The notes under the pieces: model-generated
The model's database searches: none
The model's input: the letters and a program-made list of their open reading frames with translations, nothing else
What the model was told of the DNA's origin: nothing
Assembly: GCA_032209605.1 (NCBI GenBank)
Contig: JASFXZ010000092.1
Span: 310,001-374,000 of the forward strand
Direction: 5' to 3'
DNA length: 64,000 bases
Source: Mactromeris polynyma
Lineage: Eukaryota; Mollusca; Bivalvia; Venerida; Mactridae
Shown here: positions 22,367 through 34,500 of the stretch, one piece after another
Numbering within the stretch: the first letter of the stretch is position 1
Layout: every line of letters starts with the position of its first letter
Program-made: the position numbers and the translations under genes

Positions 22367-22517
22367 TCTGAATATAACATAAATATCACAAATCAGAAAA
22401 AAACGTTTGTCACTAAAATCATGGAACTATATAATACTATAGATTCTATACAAAAAAAATCTTCACATATAAATGTTCTAGTAGTGTGTAATGATACAAC
22501 ATAACAACACATAATGC

Positions 22518-25500
22518 TCAGTCATATCTGCTCCTCGAGGTACTAGTCCTCCTCCATCTAGACATAACAAATGGAGTCATCGCCATCGCAAGTATTCCGA
22601 TACCAAGCAAGGGGCGGTAATAAATCCATCCGAGAGCTATAACCGTCAATGACAGACTTATTGCCAGACTGACGTTCATAAAAAATACTCCGGTTGCAAC
22701 AAGATCTCTAACAAGTGGGACCCAGTCAACTGAAAAGAAAATTCAAAAAAATAATTTTGTCTGCTAAAATTACACCTTAAAAGGTAAAACAATGGTACTA
22801 TTTTGTATTTTATCATTAATTGAGTTTGTTGATAAATTGAAAAGCACTAACACAATACATGTATACAACTGACACTTCAATACAGATCTGACACACAAAC
22901 AATGTAATAATGGGATGGCAATAATTTAATATTTCTCTTACCAAAACTACTTGAACAATAATTGTCTGAACCACAATGTATAGACATGTATACTGGTATA
23001 TAACCTACAATATATTTACCTCCCTTGTTCTTAGTCATCCGCCACTTTGAAAGGAAAAACTGATAAGCCCTTATAGGAGTTATTTAAAAAAATGTGATAA
23101 CTGAGAAATACCAAGAGACTTTGCATGTGATAACCACTTTTTCTTTAAATTTCTGAGCCATCTGTCCACATGAGGATAATGAATAAATATTTTTTTTACA
23201 TCTGGTTAGTTATCATCGTTTACATTATATTCCCTGTATGGAAATTTGCCTATCAATATGGCCGACTATTCAGAACAAGGGAGGTAACTAATGTAAATAT
23301 CTGTAAGAATAAATGCAATATTTTAAACAGTTTCAATACATCTATGTTACGATTAATCTGTCACTGACTTCTTTCATAGATATAGAGTATATCCATATGT
23401 TTCGGTGTAAGATCAGTATTCACACAACGTTCTAGGGGCGCCCGGGGCATGTCTACGGACATTTTTGAAATTTCATATCGTCGTTACTGCATTCTGAGGC
23501 AGCTGTTCCATTTGCAATAGATTGACAGCTGGTAGCCTAATTGTTAGCATCGCAACACTAATTAATGTAACTAATTAATGTTATGGTACTAATTAAAACG
23601 TTCAAATGCAAATTTAGGAGGCGATGCAGTCCCCAACATCTGACAAGCTTAATTATGTTTGTCGATTGCAATAAAAGCATTTTCTTCCGCAAGCTACACT
23701 TTACCACGCATTTATTCCGTGACTTTACTAAATAAAAAAATGTAAAGTGTTTATTCATTATAGTGTCACCCCTGTTAAAGGGCCAACGAATTCTGACTTA
23801 TGAGACACCTACATTCTGAGCACATTTACTTCCCGATTTCTATCCTTTAACGCCAGGCACCAGGCAGGTAGGCGCACGGTTACCATTATTTAACTAGCTG
23901 GCGGCTCACCAATTAACCGGACCCCTGCCAGGATTCGAACCTTCGACCTCCCGCTCCCAAAGTGGGTGCTTCAACCACTCGAGCAAAGGAGACGGCATAA
24001 TTATGATTATATCTGTTAACTTAACCGTTATTAGGCCTACTAGAAAGGTCTCAGACGAAACGTACGCGATTAGATTTAAGTTAAATAAATTACGACTCCT
24101 TCAATGACTGGTCGGCGAATGTTCGACATTTCCGCTCGAACCAAAATCCTGGATCAATGCCGCTGAACGTTTCATTATAATTCATGATTCTATTGAATCC
24201 ATTTCGTTAATTGGTGACAAAAAGTCATACATCTATTTTACGATTAATCTGTCACTGACTTCTTTCATAGATATAGAGGATATCCATATGTTTCGGTGTA
24301 AGATCGAAAGTTATTTTACCAAGTTGGCAGTGGATGGTAGCCATAAATAACTTTTTTTAGTAAGATGCTCATGAGGCGAATCAATTTGATCTTACACAGA
24401 AACATAAAAATATTCTTTTTAATTCACTTTTGGTCTTTTCTATTCCTTTTTTATTACTATTTGATTAGTGAACCAGATAAAAAGTTATACAAGAGGTGAG
24501 AGGCCTCAATAGCCAAGTGGTTATGGTTGCCAAATTCAAATCACTTGCCCCTCACCACTACACGTTTGAATCCCACCTGGGATGAAGAATTTGTATGTAA
24601 GGAATCTATCCAGCCTGTATGTGGAAGAGCCAGTGGATCCATCCAAGTTGAAGCCTATGTCCAAAATAATGCTAAGAGACCCCTGGGGGTCTTTCAAAGC
24701 TTTAAAATTCACTCAAGGTTGGTGGTTCTTCCCAAGTGCCCACTTATGCCAAAAATAATGCTCCATAAAGGCACCCGGGATCTTCCTCCGCCCTAACAGC
24801 TGGAGACAACACTACATGACTGGCTGGTTATGTAACATAAAGGCACGCGGGGTCTTCCTCCGCCCTAACAGCTGGAGACAACACTACATGACTGGCTGGT
24901 TATGTAACATAAAGGCACCCAGGGTCTTCCTCCGCCCTAACAGCTGGAGACAACACTACATGACTCTGGCTGGTTATGTAACATAAAGGCACCCGGGGTC
25001 TTCCTCCGCCCTAACAGCTGGAGACAACACTACATGACTCTGGCTGGTTATGTAACATAAAGGCACCCGGGGTCTTCCTCCGCCCTAACAGCTGGAGACA
25101 ACACTACATGACTCTGGCTGGTTATGTAACATAAAGGCACCCGGGGTCTTCCTCCGCCCTAACAGCTGGAGACAACACTACATGACTGGCTGGTTATGTA
25201 ACATAAAGGCACCCGGGTCTTCCTCCGCCCTAACAGCTGGAGACAACACTACATGACTGGCTGGTTATGTAACATAAAGGCACCCGGGGTCTTCCTCCGC
25301 CCTAACAGCTGGAGACAACACTACATGACTCTGGCTGGTTATGTAACATAAAGGCACCAGGTCTTCCTCTGCCCTAACAGCTGGAGACAACACTACATGA
25401 CTCTGGCTGGTTATGTAACATAAAGGCACCCAGGGTCTTCCTCCGCCCTAACAGCTGGAGACAACACTACATGACTGGCTGGTTATGTAACATAAAGGCA

Positions 25501-28500
25501 CCAGGTCTTCCTCCGCCCTAACAGTTGGAGACAACACTACATGACTGGCTGGTTATGTAACATAAAGGCACCAGGTCTTCCTCCGCCCTAACAGCTGGAG
25601 ACAACACTACATGACTCTGGCTGGTTATGTAACATAAAGGCACCCGGGGTCTTCCTCCGCCCTAACAGCTGGAGACAACACTACATGACTGGCTGGTTAT
25701 GTAACATAAAGGCACCCGGGGTCTTCCTCCGCCCTAACAGCTGGAGACAACACTACATGACTGGCTGGTTATGTAACATAAAGGCACCCGGGTCTTCCTC
25801 CGCCCTAACAGCTGGAGACAACACTACATGACTCTGGCTGGTTATGTAACATAAAGGCACCCGGGGTCTTCCTCCGCCCTAACAGCTGGAGACAACACTA
25901 CATGACTGGCTGGTTATGTAACATAAAGGCACCCGGGGTCTTCCTCCGCCCTAACAGCTGGAGACAACACTACATGACTCTGGCTGGTTATGTAACATAA
26001 AGGCACCCGGGGTCTTCCTCCGCCCTAACAGCTGGAGACAACACTACATGACTCTGGCTGGTTATGTAACATAAAGGCACCCGGGGTCTTCCTCCGCCCT
26101 AACAGCTGGAGACAACACTACATGACTCTGGCTGGTTATGTAACATAAAGGCACCCGGGGTCTTCCTCCGCCCTAACAGCTGGAGACAACACTACATGAC
26201 TCTGGCTGGTTATGTAACATAAAGGCACCCGGGGTCTTCCTCCGCCCTAACAGCTGGAGACAACACTACATGACTCTGGCTGGTTATGTAACATAAAGGC
26301 ACCCGGGGTCTTCCTCCGCCCTAACAGCTGGAGACAACACTACATGACTGGCTGGTTATGTAACATAAAGGCACCCGGGTCTTCCTCCGCCCTAACAGCT
26401 GGAGACAACACTACATGACTGGCTGGTTATGTAACATAAAGGCACCCGGGGTCTTCCTCCGCCCTAACAGCTGGAGACAACACTACATGACTCTGGCTGG
26501 TTATGTAACATAAAGGCACCCGGGGTCTTCCTCCGCCCTAACAGCTGGAGACAACACTACATGACTCTGGCTGGTTATGTAACATAAAGGCACCCGGGGT
26601 CTTCCTCCGCCCTAACAGCTGGAGACAACACTACATGACTCTGGCTGGTTATGTAACATAAAGGCACCCGGGGTCTTCCTCCGCCCTAACAGCTGGAGAC
26701 AACACTACATGACTCTGGCTGGTTATGTAACATAAAGGCACCCGGGGTCTTCCTCCGCCCTAACAGCTGGAGACAACACTACATGACTCTGGCTGGTTAT
26801 GTAACATAAAGGCACCCGGGGTCTTCCTCCGCCCTAACAGCTGGAGACAACACTACATGACTGGCTGGTTATGTAACATAAAGGCACCCGGGTCTTCCTC
26901 CGCCCTAACAGCTGGAGACAACACTACATGACTGGCTGGTTATGTAACATAAAGGCACCCGGGTCTTCCTCCGCCCTAACAGCTGGAGACAACACTACAT
27001 GACTCTGGCTGGTTATGTAACATAAAGGCACCCGGGGTCTTCCTCCGCCCTAACAGCTGGAGACAACACTACATGACTCTGGCTGGTTATGTAACATAAA
27101 GGCACCCGGGGTCTTCCTCCGCCCTAACAGCTGGAGACAACACTACATGACTGGCTGGTTATGTAACATAAAGGCACCCGGGTCTTCCTCCGCCCTAACA
27201 GCTGGAGACAACACTACATGACTGGCTGGTTATGTAACATAAAGGCACCCGGGGTCTTCCTCCGCCCTAACAGCTGGAGACAACACTACATGACTCTGGC
27301 TGGTTATGTAACATAAAGGCACCCGGGGTCTTCCTCCGCCCTAACAGCTGGAGACAACACTACATGACTCTGGCTGGTTATGTAACATAACGCATCATAC
27401 AGAAAACAAAACTACAGTGGGACCTCGTTCATTCGAATTCATCGGGTCCGAAATTTAATTTCGAATAGTACATGGATTCAAATAGCTCATTTCAATTCCA
27501 CGTGTATTGAAGAAACATCTGGACCTGATAATTATTTGAATGAGACCGTGTATTCAGATAAAAGGTTGTCTGAGACCGTGTATTCAGATAGAAGGTTGTC
27601 AAATAAACGAGGTCTGACTGTATAACAATTGAAAAATAGTATTTACCAAGAGTTGAAATAATGTTTGTAAGACAGGAAAATCCAATAAACATAAGAAGCC
27701 ATCCTCCGAGGCGTAAACCCCATGTCAATAAAGCATTTTGTGCCTTCTCCTTGCCAAACACTTCCTGAAATAGGAAGGCATATCTTGAAGGTAGTACAGG
27801 TATTTTGGATACAATCAAGGGTCTATTTTCAGAGGTTGTAGGTTTTTATTCATTGTTAATTCATTCTAAAGTAAAACCAAGGCACATACATTTCAGATAA
27901 ATGTTGCCCTTATCAGTTATTTTCTACACAGAAATTGTTTATGAACAAGACTGAAATAATGGAGAATACTCCAGTTAAATATCAGCACAATGAAACCAAT
28001 TAGGAACAGTGAATGACAAAACCCCCTCCTATGATTATAATCGGCAGGACAAAATACCTCCCATAAATATAATTGGCAGGACAAACTCCTCCTATAATTA
28101 TAATCGGCAGGACAAACCCTCCCACAATTTTAATTGGCAGGACAGAATACCTCCCATAATTATAACTGGCGTAACAAAACCCCTCCCATAATTATAACTA
28201 GCAGGATAAAACCCCCATAATTATAATTGGCAGGACAAACTCCCTCCTATAATTATCATTGGCAGGACAAAACCCCTCCCATAAATTTAATTGGCAGGAC
28301 AAAACCCCTCCTATAATTATAATTGGCAGGACAAAACCCATCCCACTGGTATTGAAAAATATTAAAACAATATGAATAGAATTAGACATTTTATTTGTCA
28401 TTCTTGACATCTATACAGGCCTGACAAATGGCACCTAAATAGCATATCAAATCATTTAAAATAGCAATCCATAGCTTTCCGAGAGGTTTTGTCCACCATA

Positions 28501-31500
28501 GTAAAAAGTAACAGGAGGGGTTTTGTCCAGGGGGTGGGGTTCCAGGGGGGGGGGGTTGTCCAGGGAGGGTTTTCAAGAGGGGTTTTGTCTATGAGGGGTT
28601 TGTCGGGGGGGTTGTCCAGGGTTGATTGTGGCCAGGGGGAGTAGTCAATGGGGATGTCTGGGGGATGTGTTCCAGAGGGGTTTCATCCTGTAGGGGTTTG
28701 TCTAGAAGGGGTTTTGTCCAGAAAGAGTTTTGTCTAGCTCCCAGGTGTGAACTGAATTAAATCATTTTGTACAAGTCATCCTTACTATTCAGTGCTGACT
28801 TCTGACACAGATTTCATGTTAACAGAACTTAATAATCTCAGTTTGATTAAATACCTTTGGAGACAATTTTCCTTCATACAAAATTTCCAGTTGGTCTCCA
28901 GCTACTGTCTGGAAGGGTAATACTTTCCCATTGATTTGACGCGCCACTACTGTTACCTGTAATTTAAATAAGAAATACAGTGGGACCTCATTTATTCAAC
29001 ATCCTGCTATCTTAATACTTGGTATCATCCGAAATAAATATCCTGGTCCAAATCTCCCGAAGCATTTCAGTTGGAGCTAAATCTCAGCTCAAGTACTGTC
29101 TCAAATCACTGAGATTTTCCTCATCTGAGACAGCACTCAAAATCGGTATAACAAAACGAAAAAGATGAGATGATTTTTTTTCTCAAAAATAATTAAAGAG
29201 ATTCAAATTAGATTTGCCTCGACCTCAGTACCTATTTTGAGAAAAATCTTATAATGAGCTGAAATTTCTATTTGAGATGCTTTGAGAGATCGGGGCTCTT
29301 GTATCTTCCTATGCATATCCAATTAAAGGGGCTATTTGAAACATGTATTATTCGAAATAAAATTTCGGTCCCGATTAATGCGAATGAATGAGGTCCAACA
29401 GTATTTAAATCTTGATATAAATGTTAACATCATGTACAAACACAACTGATATCTAGCAGTTCTAAAATAGTATCTGAGTAAAATTTAATAAACAAGAAGA
29501 AACCAGCAACCTATAATACCGCTACCTGGCGGATTTAATGTGCATTTTGATTTACAATACATTTTTCATTAAAGGGGGGTAAGTCAGTTTCATTGCAAGC
29601 AATACAATGTAGGGTATCACAATATACAATAACACTTCAATAATAAGTCCACCCTTGGGACCCTTGAAAACTGGTCTCCTTATTGAGGTGGTCTTAATAT
29701 TAAAAGTTTTACTGTATATTCATTACTGAGACAAAGATGACAAAGATGAATGCATTTGAAAATGGTGATAAACACTGAACCAGCTCCATTGTGATAAAAT
29801 TGTATCAGCGTTATAGTTTAAGATGAAAACTTAAACGACAGGTTTTAGAGCTAACAAATCTTCGTGTCTTGGTTAAATACTTACAATCATCTGAGATCCT
29901 AATATAGACTGTCCACTTATACCAGCATATTCAAATCTCACACGTATATCACCAGTCTGAAAATAAGGAGAAAACGTAAATGTGTTACAAGTGACATTAT
30001 TGTTATAGTGGTTACAGGCTGTCAACTTGCCTCTTTTCAAAATGGTAAAAGTTCACTGCACTGTTCATTCTCCATGATTATACCTCCTCGCTTCATGCAG
30101 GTAAAAAACGTGTTTTGAGTTAACACCTTAGATTTGAAAAAGGTAGGGTTAGAAGGGCTCTTGCAAAAAAAAGTAAAGAAAAAGAAGGAAAAAGTAGGGC
30201 CCACTTGACAGCCTATGGCTAATTAATCAGATTTCAATTATATGCTTTGTTTGTACGTACGCACGTGAGTAAAGATGAAAGATGTAACCCAATAATAGAA
30301 GATTTTAAAGTCAAGAAATGCTACAACATGGTTGGTTGGGGTGGGTGGGTAAGGCCACATCCAGATACTATTATACACAAGGTAAATATAAAACTTCTAT
30401 TCCTTTTTGTAAACAATTAACAGTGAATCTAATGTTCAAAGAGATAGCATCACAACATATCAAAAGAGAGAGAATACGTTGCTACAGGGAACGCCACATA
30501 CATAAGACAGTGACTCTCCACTACCTCCAGAACAGATGTGAGTGGGGAGGGAAGGTATCATGAATGTGGAAGTGCTATCCCTGATGGATGTTAAGATAAC
30601 AACATTTAATGCAACAATGACCACATATTAAACTTCCCAAAGTCAATTATTTCAGAAAAGTTTGAAAGGTTCATAATAACAGTAAAAAGCCTACCTCAGG
30701 ATGAATGGGATCTTTGCTATGATAAACCATACCATCAAATGCTAGTACATCTGATCTTCCAGGGTTGTAGTTTTTGTCTAGTGGTACTGGTTTGAAATTG
30801 CTGATCTTTGATACCAAACCTGAAGTATATAAACAACTTTGTTCATTATTTCTCCAATGAATGTACTTCTCAAATGTTGAATAGATAGTTCCCACATTTA
30901 CAATACTTACCTTCATTGTTCTGAATTGTCGGCCATGTTGATAGGCAAATGCATATGATGCAAACGATGATAAGCTAATCAGATATAAAAAGAAAAAATG
31001 GTTGTCACATGCAAATTCTCTTGGTATTTTCTCAATTATCATATATATGGAAATTACTCCTATAAAGGCTTATCAGTTTAGTCCAGGTAATATATTCATA
31101 CATTCCCGATTAATAAAACACCACTATACCATTCCTATGCAAAGGCAATAGAAAATATATCATTGATATGATTAAGTCAATATTTTGATATAAAATTTCT
31201 TATCACCGACAGTCCTTTTACACAAGGCTTAAATTTCTACCAGTTCATGCCCTAATTGTCTAGAGTTTGTAATAATGAAGTTCCTGATGAAGAGGTTTTA
31301 CTACACTTACCATCCGACAATGCAAACTGTCCAACATGCACATTTGGTGCGACCAGAGTCTTTCCCTGTACACTCATTGATCTGTAAATGAATCATATCA
31401 TATAGCTTTGAAGTATGTGTAATGAATAGCAGTGCTTATTTGTGAACATTTACACAGATAGACAATACAGTAAAACCTGACTTAAAGACCACCTCAATTA

Positions 31501-34500
31501 TAAGACCATTTCATAACTAAGACCACAATTTTCTAGTCCTATTATTGAGGTTTTACTGCATCTAGATAATACTAGCAGTAGTTTTTTCTTTCTACTATGG
31601 AGTACCAAGCCCGTCCAATTAGGTTAATCAACAGAGCTCTACACTGCCAGCAGGAGATGTAGATTTGAACAGCAGCTCAGTCTTACGTTCTCCATGACAA
31701 ATTGACCGATGATAATACAGTAAACCTCAATAATAAGACCACCCTTGGGACTCTTGAAAAATGGTCTTATTATTGAGGTAGTCTTAATATTGAGGTTGAA
31801 TAAAGAGTAAAACAGTGAAAATGGACTTAAAAATTATGTTCTTAACTTCGAGGTGGTCTTAATATTGAGATTGTCTTATAGTGAGGGTTTACTGTACATT
31901 CAAAGTCATTTGTCCTCCGTCTCAGATTAATGTGGGGGAACTTGTAGAAAAATATCTTGCATGGAAACAGGCTATTTTTATGATGAAATCATAGTAATTA
32001 CATTCCATCGGCACATTAATTTTATTGTTTCGAAATGATAGTTATTAATCATTAAGCTATAAAGACTCAAACATTTCCTGAAACATTGACTAAGAATGCT
32101 TTTCTAATAAATTGTTCAGCTTTTGTTAGATGCAGGTGAAGTGACCCGCGCTGATTTACTTTCCGCATAGTAAATTTCACTTTAGGGAAATAGAGAGTCA
32201 AATGCATAGCATCTGATATGTAGCATAGATACTAAGGTCAGGGGCAAAAACAAAGTTTTTTTGTTTAAGCAAATATTTTGGTCGTATTGAGTATCATATA
32301 TTGAACAACAACAAACTACACTTTTACTCATGCGGTACTCACGTTGGATTTTGATGATTAAATGCATTATCATACCCACTGCTTTTAACAACATCCTTTC
32401 GCCATTCCTGAGCTGAAAGTAAATTAAACAAACCAAGATAAATAAACATTTATCACCATGTACCTGCGTAACCTGATATTGCTGGAATACTACATTCAAA
32501 TTCCAATGTACATGGATTTGATATAAGTGATTTGCAAATTTTTGAACCATTTTTTTCAGCGGTCACACTCAATAATGACCGACTGAGTTCATATGTGACT
32601 TTTAACGTCAGTGTGGAGTTATGTGATTGGCTGGATTTCAATTAATTGTATCAGATACCCGTATCAGATGCGTACATTTGTGGTTTTGATTAACATGTAA
32701 GAAAAGTGACAATACAGTTGTTGTAGAAGTAAATTACCATCAATTTTCTAATATTTATCACTTAAGATATTTTGTGAACAATAAGACTATGTACCTTTAA
32801 AGCTATTTTTTGAAAAAAAATTCAGTTAATTATGGTGGCCAGTTGACCTAACCAGTTTTCTATGACATAATTGTCAACAAGTGCTAACTTGCCCTTCTAC
32901 AAGCAGCTGAAGCACATGAATCATAAGTGGAGGCCAAATGTCACAGAATGACAAGACCTGCCCAGCCCTGGCATCAAACCCGGACCACCTGGGTAACAGC
33001 CAAGCCCCAACACTCTAACCACTGAGCTAACTCAGGTGAGCTCTCTGCAAATCTACATGACGTTAAAGTATGCACAAAATTTTGTGGTCACAGGGCTCTA
33101 GAAATTATCTTTAAATACATTGTCCTGGACTAGTGTACATGTTAGTTATGATTAGTCAGACATGGGAGGCTAGTTGTACAAGCATAGAATAGGGTATGGA
33201 TTCACAGCTAAGTAGATGCGTATAACAGACTTGTCCCTGACTAAGTCCAACTCAACTGTTGGTAGCCCAAACTGGCAATTAGACTTGTCCTGGACGTAGG
33301 GATAGTGGTTTTCTAGAGCCCTGGGCCAACGTTTTTAATAGCAGTGTAAGTCTTACTGTAAGAATATTCTTTCTCCACTCTTGTTTTTCCATTCCCTTCG
33401 TCATACTTTCTGAAAATAACACTGAATTTATGAATACATAACATTCTCAATGACAAGGAGATTGAAACTATACTGAAAATTATTGATAAAAACGAGTTGA
33501 TCCAAGTTTTATTTTTAAAATATCATTTTTGTTATAATGACAACTGTTTATTTTTCATCATGAAAAATATAAAAACATGCATATTGAAATGATATTTATA
33601 CAAAAATGTTTCATTGAAGTAGACATAAGTTGTTGCACAATATATGTGACTAATATTTATCTAATAGTACTAACAATTTTAAGCATATCATATAAATATA
33701 ACAATAAATTGCACCATGTCAGATGCATGTTAACGCAGAAACAGTCATCAAAATCCACTTATATATCTGTAACTGGTATACAAGTATAGGACAATATTTT
33801 CTGTCAAAGCATAATGTAATATCTTAACCAATATTTAATTGCTTGACTACATAATTTGAATCAGGCATGCAGAAAATATTTGTACCGAAGTAGATCACAA
33901 AGAGTGAGGAGAAAGTTTACCGTTCCCGTTCATGCTCAATCCATTGATACATTTCCACAACTCTGTTCAACTTGACTGCATGTACTGCAATATTATAGTC
34001 TGAATCCCGTAGAGGCTAAAATAAATACATTTATGTGTAAATAAAATCTTCCTACCCACTGGACTGTCAATATGGAGGTGGTAGGTTGAATCTTTAACTT
34101 GACTTAACCGTTTTCTGGGTCTTATGACACTTTCACTGCCAAGCTGTGAGATTCACATTTAAATGAATTGATGGTTAAGTAAGTAAGTAAGTAAGGCCTG
34201 AGCAAATATGTCTGTTTGTGGTGACCCTACCCACCCTACCATGTTTGTGGTGACCCTACCCACCCTACCATGTTTGTGGTGACCCTACCCACCCTACCAT
34301 GTTTGTGGTGACCCTACCCACTCTACCATGTTTGTGGTGACCCTACCCACCCTACCATGTTTGTGGTGACCCTAGCCACCCTACCATGTTTGTGGTGACC
34401 CTACTAACCCTACCATTTCACCCCTGATCCATATGTTTACAGCCAAAAATTCTCAAAGTCAGACATAGTGATCTCTGTTCAAATGCAAAATGTATGAAAA

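Larger units (their letters stand above)
13691..22517. other. Intergenic region between PSAT1 and TMEM43, repeat-rich
   Basis: No gene with convincing exons was found on either strand. Contents, listed separately: a family A MITE, two SINE copies, part of a longer duplicated element, a dispersed repeat copy, a hairpin and a 53-bp minisatellite. Also present are a perfect 24-bp palindrome around caaagacctaaatttaggtc (13954-13977), a G15 run at 17938-17952, a G10 run at 18547-18556, and a CpG-richer pocket near 16040-16350. Confidence 0.5.

Noticed and set aside
23337..24305. Complete LTR retrotransposon
   Set aside because: The 76-bp direct repeats are too short for LTRs and the interior has no gag or pol coding capacity, so only a composite repeat block is claimed.
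24766..27389. CRISPR-like regular repeats
   Set aside because: Units are contiguous with no unique spacers, in an intron of an animal gene.
28391..28576. Proline-rich minus-strand frame (PPPPGTPPPGQ)
   Set aside because: Antisense reading of the G-rich intronic array of TMEM43.
32182..32550. 122-codon minus-strand frame across TMEM43 exon 5
   Set aside because: It reads exon 5 in the wrong frame (LRNGERMLLKAVG); the correct frame gives TQEWRKDVVKSS, matching TMEM43 and the phases of adjacent exons.
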